This document shows positions 9,990 through 18,421 of a stretch of DNA of 64,000 nucleotides, one piece after another (the stretch's first letter is position 1; every line of letters starts with the position of its first letter). Origin of the DNA: Breznakibacter sp047600785 (GTDB lineage Bacteria > Bacteroidota > Bacteroidia > Bacteroidales > Marinilabiliaceae); the NCBI GenBank assembly GCA_047600785.1, contig JASGKH010000002.1:62001-126000 (forward strand). Reading direction: 5' to 3'. The position numbers were made by a program, and so were the translations under genes. The notes under the pieces are model-generated. The model was not told the DNA's origin and did no database searches. It was given only the letters and a program-made list of their open reading frames with translations.

Positions 9990-10076
9990 GACCTTCCCCG
10001 GCCCCTCCACAGGAGGGGTGCCATTACGTACAGTGCGCTTTCCGGTCCCCCTCCTTTGAAGGGGTTAGGGGAGGTC
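9990..10076. repeat. Dispersed repeat family A, full copy A1 (87 bp, CCTCC/GGAGG palindrome)
   Basis: Begins GACCTTCCCCGGCCCCTCC and ends GGGGTTAGGGGAGGTC, so the ends are inverted repeats; each half also carries its own CCCCTCC/GGAGGGG hairpin. The centre contains ACGTACAGTGCG. A copy of identical length lies at 25703-25789, and diverged or partial copies at 20174-20253 and 23694-23722. Confidence 0.85.
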
Positions 10077-10162
10077 GAACCGGAGAAAGAAGCGGGAATC
10101 TTTGTATGGGAGTATCTGTGAAGCGCTTGATTCGATAAACGTTTTATACCGAACAACGGTGG

Positions 10163-10192
10163 AGGCCATTCCGAAAGGGATGGCCTTTGCTT
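10163..10192 (+). terminator. Rho-independent terminator downstream of ROK kinase
   Basis: Stem aggccattcc / gggatggcct (10163-10172, 10177-10186) closed by a GAAA tetraloop, with one G-T pair, followed by TTTGCTTTTT. It lies 276 bases after the kinase stop, beyond the repeats, which are therefore transcribed. Confidence 0.75.
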
Positions 10193-10392
10193 TTTCTGTC
10201 ATTTGCATTTTTTGGCACTGTTTTTTTCCGTTTTATGAATCCGTTGTGTCTCCGTCGTGAATCCGTTATGTCTCCGTCGAAGCTTCGTATTCGATTTTGT
10301 CTGTTTTGATCATGGTTTATGGATGGAATTTTAATGGTCTGGTGAACGTTTTGTTTGCCTTCGGAACGGTAAAGTAATGTGAGTGGTGTTTT

Positions 10393-10586
10393 GGCGTGGA
10401 TAATTTCTCGCAGGGGCGCAAAGGAAGGAAGCGCAGAGTGCGCAAAGGATTTTTTCTCGACGTGCCCTGCGTGATTTTCTCTGTGTCTTGGCGTGACGAA
10501 TTTTTCGCAGGGGCGCAAAGGGAGGAAACGCAAAGGCCGCGAAATGGTTTTTCTTGGCGTGCCCTGCGTGGTTGTCCTGGTGCCTT
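10393..10586. repeat. Tandem 97-bp duplication of dispersed family B (CGCAGGGGCGCAAAGG)
   Basis: Copy 1 starts at 10393 and copy 2 at 10490, both beginning GGCGTG, containing TCGCAGGGGCGCAAAGG followed by GGAA, and ending near TGCCCTGCGTG. The copies differ at many positions, so the duplication is old or gene-converted. The ACGCAAAG/CTTTGCGT words are shared with 35415-35490, 45566-45612 and weaker stretches at 48860-48985 and 51060-51190. Confidence 0.75.
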
Positions 10587-10654
10587 TTGTTTAAAGGAAC
10601 CCCGGTTTGTTCTTGCTAACGGTGTTGTATACCGGAAAGGTGGTTGCGGGGGAG

Positions 10655-13477
10655 TTACAGTCCAATTACAAAATCGGTCAGGTTTTGGTCGTTTTCAAGG
10701 GTTAAGCGTTTTCGCAACCTGTAACGGTGGTTTTCTACCCCGCGGACGGAAATGCCCAGCAACGGTGCGATTTCTTTCGACGAAAGGTTCATCCTCAGCA
10801 ATGCGCACAGGCGAAGATCGCTGGGCGTAAGATCGGGATAGTTGTCCCGAAGCTTCTTCATAAATTGTTCATGCGCCTGTTCGAAGTTGGCCTCGAAGAT
10901 TTTCCAGTTGTCCTGGCTCGACATGTTCTCGTCGATCTTTGCGACCAGGGTGTCGTGGTGTTTGTCCGGATAGCGTGTGCCCAGCACGGCTTTCTGATGG
11001 TTCAATGTGTCTTTCAGTTCAATCAGGAATTCGTTCTTTTTAATAATGAGCATGGTTGAACTGGCCAGTTCTTTTATTTTGTAAGCGAGGTCCGACTGCA
11101 GTTTTTCGTTACGCAGGATCATCAGTTCGTGTTCTTTTTCCTCTCTTTCGCGGCTTTCTTTGAGTTTTGTGCGGGCGATGATCTTTCGCCGGTACAGCAA
11201 TAGCAACGAGGCCATTACGGCCAGATATCCAATATACGCGAAGGGTGTTTGGTACCAGGGGGGCAATATGGACAGTTGCATCGCAAACTGGTCGCTCGAT
11301 TCGCCCCAGTTGTTCATGGCTTTTACTTTTATGGTGTATTTTCCGGCCGGGATACGGGTGATGTTGAATATGGGTTTTTCTTTCGGGCCCGACCAACTTT
11401 GGTCCAGCCCTTCGATAAAATAAAGATAAGCAACGGATTCGCGCCCGAAGACGGGAAACGAGAATTGCAATTGCAGGTTGTTTTGGGTGTAGGGCAATGT
11501 GATCGTTTGGCCGTCGATGGGTATGTCGTGCTCCGTTGCGTTGCGGCCGCTGGCGCGGATGTACCTGAGGATCGGTTTTTTATCGGCAATTGAATGGTTT
11601 TGGTTTGTGGAATCGGCGTTCAGGAGGGCAAACCCGTTTTCGAGGCACAGAGCTGCTTTGTGCGGTTGGCCGGGATATGGGATAATGTTCTCATAGCCTG
11701 TGATCAACTGGTTTTTGAACAGTGACGCCGGAAATTCTCTGATCTTGTTTATTTCGGTGTTCTCGATATGGAACAATCCGCATTCCTGTTTGGTAATGAG
11801 CCAGTAATAATGGCTCCCCGCGGGAACGATGCGCGTGGTTTTGCCAAACTTTCCCAGTTTCTGGTTGGCCGATGTGTAGTCCACGATGGTGTCGTGCAAA
11901 TCATCGTAAGTGTATAGCTTTTCGCCGGTGGCAAACACAATCCTGTTTTCCATTTTGAAGACATGGATGTGGTGGTCTTTTCCGAAAGTCTCGTTGCCGT
12001 AATATTGTTTGAATACCAGCGAGTCGCCGTGGTTATACCTTAGTTTGAACACGCCGCGGTACATGTGGCTGGCCCAGAAATTTCCCAGATGGTCAATTTC
12101 CAGATAACGGATCAGGTCGTTGAACTGAAAATCAATGTGGTCGGTTACCCAGTCGTTGGCCGTTTTTTTGTAAAAGACCAGGTTTGAGTAGGTGCTTTGT
12201 ACCAATGAATTTGCAGACAGGGGGTTTTCGGTAATGGAAAATCCTCCCGAGGCCGATGATAATTTGATGGTTTTACCGCCGGAGACCATAAACGTCCCGG
12301 TGTTATGGTTCACGAACAGCCGGCCGTCAATGGTTTTGCAGTCCCATACCTGCCCCTGGGTGCCCGGGACCAGGCCAAAGGGTTGCCCGAGGTGCTCCTG
12401 CGGGGTTTGGTAAAGCCCCTGGTTGGTTCCCAGGTAGAACTTATTGCCGTAAAACGCGCCCGAATAAACGGCCCCCAGCTCCTTGTGCTCAAAAACGGTA
12501 TAGGCGGGATTGGGCGAAAACGATATGAAATCGATGCCTTTGTCCAACGCCAGCCAAACGTTTTGCCCGGCATCGGCAAAAATACCCAGCACGGTGTTGT
12601 TTTGCAACCCGTTGTCTTTCGATACCTTGTGTGCGGGTGTGCCGTTGGGGGCATAGACCGAGATGCCGTCGAGGATGGTGCCGATCACTATGTGTCCGTT
12701 GGGCAATACAATCCCCCGGTTCACGATGTTCTTTCTGAAGTATTCGTTTAACGAGGGTTGCCACAGGGATAGCTGCCGGCCGTTGTCAATGAACATCCCG
12801 TTGTTTGAGGTCCCTATCAGTTTTTCGTGGGCGTTGATGGGGAGTATGAACTGTATCTGCGATTGCCGCAGGGAAGAATCAGACAGATAGGGGATGAGTT
12901 GGTTGCCGTCGATGCGGAAAATACCACGGTCCATGATGCTTACATAAATGGCGTCGCCCCCGTCCGAGATGGATGTGATGAACCCCTGGTCTTTGATGAT
13001 TTCAAATTTTTGGTTGCGGTAGATGATGATTTTAGAAAAGGAATGGAAATAAACCACTTGCGGCGTGGCGATGACCGTCCAGAATTCTTCGTTGTCCGTA
13101 AATTGTTGTTCCACCTGCTTTTTTAGCGACTGGTATTCGAGTTTGCCGTACGTGTTTCGTTCCCAATAGCCCAATTCCCGGTAACCGGCCGTGTACACAC
13201 GGTCTTGCGGGCCGATTGCCACGGCGCGGATGTTGGAGCCTTCGTGCGCCGGGTACAAAACCCAGCTGTTTCCGTCGAATTCAAGCAGGCCGGTGTTGTT
13301 GGCAAAAAACATATTGCCGATGCCGTCTTGTGCGCACGACCAGTTCTGGCTGGCGGCATTGTATTCTTGTTTGGTGTAGTTTTTTATGTAAACATCGTTC
13401 AACGCTTTTAGATGGGCTGCTGGCATTAGTGCCGTGACGGCAAAAAAGCAGATTTGCAGAAAAGATGTTTTTGGCAT
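10655..13477 (-). CDS. One-piece sensor-regulator: beta-propeller, Y_Y_Y domain, LuxR-type HTH
   Basis: 940 residues. A signal peptide (LQICFFAVTALMPAAHLKA) is followed by ~600 residues of propeller-like repeats, a Y_Y_Y-type beta-sandwich (AYLYFIEGLDQSWSGPKEKP, PAGKYTIKVKAMNNWGESSD), one membrane helix (FAYIGYLAVMASLLLLY), a charged coiled-coil, and a C-terminal LuxR/GerE-type helix-turn-helix (LTPSDLRLCALLRMNLSSKE and ISVRGVENHRYRLRKRL). Unlike hybrid two-component PUL regulators there is no histidine kinase or receiver: the periplasmic sensor appears directly linked to the DNA-binding domain. Divergent from the SusC gene starting at 13822 with 344 bases between, so it most likely senses the PUL glycan product and controls that operon. 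A near-match -7 box (TACTTTTA on the minus strand, 13506-13513) lies upstream. Confidence 0.88.
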   Translation of the reverse strand: MPKTSFLQICFFAVTALMPAAHLKALNDVYIKNYTKQEYNAASQNWSCAQDGIGNMFFANNTGLLEFDGNSWVLYPAHEGSNIRAVAIGPQDRVYTAGYRELGYWERNTYGKLEYQSLKKQVEQQFTDNEEFWTVIATPQVVYFHSFSKIIIYRNQKFEIIKDQGFITSISDGGDAIYVSIMDRGIFRIDGNQLIPYLSDSSLRQSQIQFILPINAHEKLIGTSNNGMFIDNGRQLSLWQPSLNEYFRKNIVNRGIVLPNGHIVIGTILDGISVYAPNGTPAHKVSKDNGLQNNTVLGIFADAGQNVWLALDKGIDFISFSPNPAYTVFEHKELGAVYSGAFYGNKFYLGTNQGLYQTPQEHLGQPFGLVPGTQGQVWDCKTIDGRLFVNHNTGTFMVSGGKTIKLSSASGGFSITENPLSANSLVQSTYSNLVFYKKTANDWVTDHIDFQFNDLIRYLEIDHLGNFWASHMYRGVFKLRYNHGDSLVFKQYYGNETFGKDHHIHVFKMENRIVFATGEKLYTYDDLHDTIVDYTSANQKLGKFGKTTRIVPAGSHYYWLITKQECGLFHIENTEINKIREFPASLFKNQLITGYENIIPYPGQPHKAALCLENGFALLNADSTNQNHSIADKKPILRYIRASGRNATEHDIPIDGQTITLPYTQNNLQLQFSFPVFGRESVAYLYFIEGLDQSWSGPKEKPIFNITRIPAGKYTIKVKAMNNWGESSDQFAMQLSILPPWYQTPFAYIGYLAVMASLLLLYRRKIIARTKLKESREREEKEHELMILRNEKLQSDLAYKIKELASSTMLIIKKNEFLIELKDTLNHQKAVLGTRYPDKHHDTLVAKIDENMSSQDNWKIFEANFEQAHEQFMKKLRDNYPDLTPSDLRLCALLRMNLSSKEIAPLLGISVRGVENHRYRLRKRLTLENDQNLTDFVIGL

Positions 13478-13821
13478 ACAACGTTTATTGGGACCGAAAG
13501 GGTGTTAAAAGTATTAAATCCGATAGGATTTTGTCTCGCAAAAAGGCCGGAAAAGGTTTTAAAGGGGACCTTTTCCATACTCAAAGAGGGTTTTTGTTAA
13601 CATTTTTTTAAATTTCAATGGATGAATTTATGAAAAACGGATGATTTGTAAGTGTAAGGAATCCAAATAAATGATTGTTGGTTAATGGCAATTGGTGAAT
13701 TAATCGTGAGGTGTGGTTTTAAGGTTTTTTTAGATGGTGAAATAGAAGTGTGGTTTTAAACTTTTTTAACACTCGGTGGAGGTCGTAGTTTTGGTTTTCG
13801 ATTTACTAAAACAATCTGACT
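13478..13821. other. Divergent regulatory region between sensor-regulator and PUL operon
   Basis: 344 bases, AT-rich toward the right, with no open frame. It should hold both promoters and the operator of the PUL. The only strong sequence signal is the -7 box at 13786-13793; a near-match for the minus-strand gene is at 13506-13513. Confidence 0.6.
13786..13793 (+). promoter_or_regulatory. Promoter -7 box of the PUL operon (TAGTTTTG)
   Basis: Exact TAnnTTTG match 29 bases before the SusC start; a T-rich block (13762-13767) about 18 bases upstream is the likely -33 element. Transcription would start near 13800, leaving a ~20-base leader. Confidence 0.6.
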
Positions 13822-16800
13822 ATGAAAAAATTATTGATTATTCTGAATCTCTTAATGTCAGTGTCGTTTCTTTATGCGCAGAACACCGTTCCCGTATCCG
13901 GAAGGGTGGTCGACGCCAAAGGCGAACCTGTTCCCGGAGTCAGTGTCTCTATTAAGGGCACCGCGCAGGGCACCATTACCGACATTAATGGTAATTACAA
14001 CCTTCGGGTCGATCCCCAGGCGACATTGCTGTTCAGCTTTATTGGGTTTCAATCGCAGGAAATCCCTGTCAACGGGCAACCCCAGATAAATGTCTCCCTT
14101 AAAGAGTCGGTGCTCGATATCGAAGAAGTGGTGGTGGTGGGCTACGGCCAGACTACGGTCAAGGATTTGACGTCGTCTATCTCTACCGTCAAATCCGACG
14201 ATATTGTCAAAACGCCTTCGGGACAAGTGATGCAAGCCATGCAGGGGCGCGTGCCCGGCATGCAGGTGGTGAGCAAAGGTGCGCCCGGCGATTCGCCGAC
14301 CATCCGTGTCCGTGGTGTCGGTTCATACCCGGGAAAAAGCAATGAAGCCCCGCTTTACGTGGTCGATGGCATGTTTTTCGACAACATTGATTTCTTGAAC
14401 CCTTCCGACATTGCCACCATTTCGGTGCTGAAGGATGCGTCGGCGGCTGCCATCTACGGTGTGCGTGCGGCCAACGGCGTGGTGTTGATCGAGACCAAAT
14501 CGGGTAAGCCGAACCAGAAGGCGGAGATTGTGTATGATGGCTATGCGGGTGTACAGGTGGCCCAGAACGTGCTGAAGATGGCCAATGCCGAACAGTTTGT
14601 CACCATGGCCAACGAATCGGGTTCCCCGGCCGACCAGCAATACATTTTGAATGCCATGCAGCGTTACGGCCGTAGCCGTGTCAACCCCAACGTTCCCGAC
14701 GTGAATACCGACTGGTATGACGAGATCCTTCGCACGGCTTCCATCCAAAACCACAGCCTGACCGTGAACGGGGGCGGCGAACAGGCTACCTATTCATTGG
14801 GGACGAGCTATTTTGAACAGGAAGGGATTCTGGACATGAAAAACGAATACGAGCGTTTCAACCTCCGTTCGAAAATCGATTACAAAGCCAATAAATGGTT
14901 GACGGTGGGCGGCAACATCATCCTTAGCAATGCCCAAAAATACAGCCAGGAGGAGTCGGCCTGGAACGTGGCTTATTTTGCCGTACCTATTTTACCTGTG
15001 TACGATGAGCAAAATACCAGTGCCTATCCCGTGAAATACGCCAGTGCGCAGAACATTGGCTACCGTAGCGGCCAAAACCCGTTCCCGACCATGAAATACA
15101 GCGACAAGAAATTGAAGATCATGAAGTCGCTGGCCAATTTTTACGTGGACCTGAACCTGATCCCCGACAAGTTGACTTTTAAATCGACATACAACCATAG
15201 TTACACCACGTTGGAAGAACGCAACGCGTATTTGCCGTTCTACGTGAGTTTGGGGTTTCAGCGTGCCGATGCTTCGCTGGTCAAAAAGAATTCCATCTAC
15301 TCAAATAAAATATGGGACAATGTGTTGACGTTCAGGGAGGAATTTGGCATGCACAACTTGACGGTGATGCTTGGGAACTCGTACCGGGACGAGCAGTATT
15401 CCATGCTGACGGCCCAGGGGCTTAATTTCCCCACCGAGCAAGAGCAGGCCTGGTACATCCACCAGGCCGAGACCAAGCCGGTGGCGGGGGTTGATGACGA
15501 CGGGCTTCGCGAGTACGGTTTGTCGTACTTTGGCCGTATATCTTACAGTTTTAACGACAGGTATTTGGTTTATGGGACCATGCGTGCCGACGGAAGCTCT
15601 AAGTACCAGGAGAAATGGGGTTATTTCCCCACGGTGGGCGCAGGGTGGATCATTTCGGAGGAGGGTTTCATGAGGGACAACGGGGTGGTCGATTTCCTGA
15701 AACTCCGCGCCAGCTGGGGCCAACTGGGCAACGACAAGATACAGGCAAGCGATGGGGCCTCCACCACATCGGTGATAACTACCGCTATAGACGGCGGACT
15801 GGTGTCGGGGACGGTGACGACCAACACATTCTCGTCGCTGAAATGGGAGGTGACCGAGGAGACCAACGTGGGGGTAACGGCCAGAATGTTCCGTAACCGT
15901 TTGTCATTGGATGCCGATTATTATATAAGGGACACGAAAAACGGTGTCATCAGCGTGACGATCCCTATTGTGGGCGGCACCATTCTGAAAAATGTGGGTG
16001 AATTCCGCAACTCGGGCCTCGAACTGGCCCTGAACTGGAACGATTCGTTTGCGAACGGGGTGGGTTACAACGTGGGCGTCAACATGGCTACGTTGAAGAA
16101 CGAGGTGCGCGATTTGTACGGACAGCCTTATATTGACGGTGGTTCGGCCGAGTTCCGCCAACGTTCCATCGTGGGCGAACCGCTGCTTGCCTTTTATGGC
16201 CGCGAAGTGGTGGGCGTTTACCAGAACGAGGCCGAGATCCTGGCCGATCCGGTCGCAGTGGCCAACGGTCTTGAGCCCGGCGACTTTAAATACAAAGATC
16301 AGAACAATGACAACGAAATTGACGATGACGACCGTGTGGTCCTGGGGTCCTACCTGCCCAAATTTACTTATGGGGCCAATCTGGGGGTGTCTTATAAAAA
16401 CCTTGAGCTGACGGCCAGCCTGATGGGGCAGACGGGTAACAAGATACTGAACCGCAAGCGTGGTGAGATTATCTGGACCGCTGACGGGAACCTTGATGCC
16501 GATTTGGCCAAAAACCGCTGGCACGGTGAAGGGACTTCCAACAAATATCCTTCGTCAAAAGGCCTTCGCAAAGGCTGGAACCAAAAAATGAGCGATTATT
16601 TTGTCGAGGACGGATCGTTCTTCCGCGTGCAAAACGTGCAGCTGGCTTACCATATCAGAAACAAGGAGCTGCTTGGCTACAAAATGCCCGATGCAAGGAT
16701 ATCCTTTACGGCCGACCGCCCGTTGACCGTGTTCAAATACAACGGTTTCAACCCCGAGGTCGAAAACGGCATCGATACCCAGACCTATCCCATTCCGGCC

Positions 16801-16833
16801 GTTTATACCGTTGGCCTGAATGTCAAATTTTAA
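13822..16833 (+). CDS. SusC/RagA-family TonB-dependent receptor (pair 2, glucan PUL)
   Basis: 1003 residues. Signal peptide (MSVSFLYAQ), carboxypeptidase-regulatory-like domain (VSGRVVDAKGEPVPGVSVSI), TonB-box region (IEEVVVVGYGQTTVKDLT), plug (IRVRGVGSYPG, APLYVVDGMFF, SVLKDASAAAIYGVRAANGV) and barrel with a C-terminal aromatic end (VYTVGLNVKF). It is the first gene of the PUL and imports the oligosaccharides produced at the surface, energised by TonB. Separated by 19 bases from the SusD gene, which is frameshifted. Given the downstream GH144 and GH3 enzymes the expected cargo is beta-1,2-gluco-oligosaccharide (inference). Confidence 0.95.
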   Translation: MKKLLIILNLLMSVSFLYAQNTVPVSGRVVDAKGEPVPGVSVSIKGTAQGTITDINGNYNLRVDPQATLLFSFIGFQSQEIPVNGQPQINVSLKESVLDIEEVVVVGYGQTTVKDLTSSISTVKSDDIVKTPSGQVMQAMQGRVPGMQVVSKGAPGDSPTIRVRGVGSYPGKSNEAPLYVVDGMFFDNIDFLNPSDIATISVLKDASAAAIYGVRAANGVVLIETKSGKPNQKAEIVYDGYAGVQVAQNVLKMANAEQFVTMANESGSPADQQYILNAMQRYGRSRVNPNVPDVNTDWYDEILRTASIQNHSLTVNGGGEQATYSLGTSYFEQEGILDMKNEYERFNLRSKIDYKANKWLTVGGNIILSNAQKYSQEESAWNVAYFAVPILPVYDEQNTSAYPVKYASAQNIGYRSGQNPFPTMKYSDKKLKIMKSLANFYVDLNLIPDKLTFKSTYNHSYTTLEERNAYLPFYVSLGFQRADASLVKKNSIYSNKIWDNVLTFREEFGMHNLTVMLGNSYRDEQYSMLTAQGLNFPTEQEQAWYIHQAETKPVAGVDDDGLREYGLSYFGRISYSFNDRYLVYGTMRADGSSKYQEKWGYFPTVGAGWIISEEGFMRDNGVVDFLKLRASWGQLGNDKIQASDGASTTSVITTAIDGGLVSGTVTTNTFSSLKWEVTEETNVGVTARMFRNRLSLDADYYIRDTKNGVISVTIPIVGGTILKNVGEFRNSGLELALNWNDSFANGVGYNVGVNMATLKNEVRDLYGQPYIDGGSAEFRQRSIVGEPLLAFYGREVVGVYQNEAEILADPVAVANGLEPGDFKYKDQNNDNEIDDDDRVVLGSYLPKFTYGANLGVSYKNLELTASLMGQTGNKILNRKRGEIIWTADGNLDADLAKNRWHGEGTSNKYPSSKGLRKGWNQKMSDYFVEDGSFFRVQNVQLAYHIRNKELLGYKMPDARISFTADRPLTVFKYNGFNPEVENGIDTQTYPIPAVYTVGLNVKF

Positions 16834-16852
16834 CCATTAAAAACGTACCGTC

Positions 16853-18383
16853 ATGAAAATATTGCGATATATCGTCCCGTTCACGGCCATGGTGCTGCTT
16901 CTGCTGGTGTCTGCCTGTGAGGATAAATTGAACGAACCTGCCGAAAACAAGACTTTTACGGAGGAGACCGATTACACCCAGTCGGAGAACATGATCCTTC
17001 CTTTAATCGGCCTCTATGCCGAATTCCAGGACTTTGCGTGGGAAAACTTTCCGCTTATCGCCGTCAGGGGCGATGATGTGAACGCGGGGGGATTGGGCGA
17101 CCAGCAGGACTTTACCGAAACCGATAAGTTCAGTTACAACAAGGATTACTGGATGTACAATTCGGTGTGGCAAAACTTTTACAAGGATGTGTTTACGGCC
17201 CATTCGGCCATTGATCAGATAAACCTTTACCTGAATGCGGGCGGTGATGCCGGTAAAGCGGCCCAGTATATTGCGGAGGCGCGTACCATCCGCGCCTGGG
17301 AATTGTTGCAACTGTCGCGGTTGTGGGGCAGCGTGTTCATTCCCGAAAACAGCGATCCGTCGTCCATGCTGGTGGCCACGCCCGCAACCAAGGATGCGGT
17401 AATGCAACACATTTCCGACCAGATGGATTTGGCCGTTCCCGACCTGCCCAACATGCATCCCGGCGAACGTACCGACATCAGGGGGGGAGTTACCAGATAC
17501 ACGGCATTGGCCATTAAAGCCCTGGCCAACCTTGAGCTGAAGGAGTACCAGAAGGTGGCCGATGCCACATCGCAAATTATTGCATCGGGCAAGTTTGACC
17601 TGGTGGACGATTATTACAACTTGTTTAAGGTTCCCGGCAAATTGAGCGAAGAGAACATTTTCGAAATGCAATATTCCGATTTCGGATCGGGGTCGGGCGA
17701 CGTAAAGAATTTCCCATACTCCTTTTTCGGTCCACAGGGCTGGACGCCCCAGGTAACGGGGGCTGCCGATGGCTGGGGTTTCTACGAGCCCAGCCTCAAG
17801 TACATTAAGTTTATGTTGGATCGTGGCGAAACCATCCGTTTGGAGACCAGCGTGCTTTTTCACCAACCGTGGCATTGCCAAGATCAAGGAGGATCCGAAT
17901 TATACGACCCTTCCTGCATGGATTTCCAACACCACCCGTTCCGGCGACCGCATTAACGATTATGCGAGGGCCATGTTTGCCAGCGGAAAACAGTACCTGC
18001 CTTCGGACCAGCTGACGACCGGGCGTACCGAGTACGGCACGAACAAGAACTTTACCTGCATCCGTTATGCCGAAATCCTGCTGATGCATGCCGAAGCGCT
18101 GACCCGTGGGGCTACCAGCACGGCCATGACGGCCCTGCAGGCAGTGAACGAAGTCCGGTTGCGTGCCGATCTGTCCGTTTTGCCCAGCGTGACCAGCGAT
18201 GAGGTTATGGACGAAAAATATGCCGAACTGGGCATGGAGTGGGGCACGCGTTATTACGACATGGTGCGTCTTGGCCAATACGCCGAACTGAGCTACGATG
18301 GCCGCACGTTCGATGAGTCGAAAACCTTCCTCCCCTATCCGCAAAACCAGGTTGACCAGTTGCCCGTGCTAAAAGGGAAGTAA
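16853..18383 (+). pseudogene. SusD/RagB-family lipoprotein (pair 2), interrupted by a frameshift
   Basis: Lipoprotein signal (LLLLVSAC) then a SusD fold (RTIRAWELLQLSRLWGSVFI, LKEYQKVADATSQIIASGKF). The first frame stays in register to about 17855 and would then end at 17956 as nonsense; the correct C-terminal half (TNRGIAKIKEDPNYTTLPAW onward, with RYAEILLMHAEAL and ELGMEWGTRYYDMVRLG) is in the next frame to 18383. The switch lies at a run of five T (17856-17860, context CTTTTTC): removing one T gives ...ETSVLFTNRGIAKIKED..., a normal SusD of ~509 residues. It may be a true disruption, a homopolymer sequencing error, or slippage that yields some full-length protein. All other PUL genes are intact, which favours an error or a tolerated slip. 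Confidence 0.88.
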
Positions 18384-18421
18384 TGTATCGAGTTGGTTTT
18401 TATTTGTTAACCAAAAAAATC

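Larger units (their letters stand above)
9888..10654. other. Repeat-rich intergenic region
   Basis: Between the convergent ROK kinase and the LuxR-type regulator. It contains repeat C (9921-9970), repeat A1 (9990-10076), a terminator (10163-10192), a 22-bp tandem duplication (aatccgttgtgtctccgtcg at 10238 and its copy at 10260) and a 97-bp tandem duplication of family B (10393-10586). No gene is supported. Confidence 0.75.

Noticed and set aside
17003..17887. Long minus-strand open frame opposite the SusD gene (and similar long antisense frames opposite other SusC, ATPase and GH genes)
   Set aside because: Antisense shadows of GC-rich coding sequence; no start signals and no recognisable domains.
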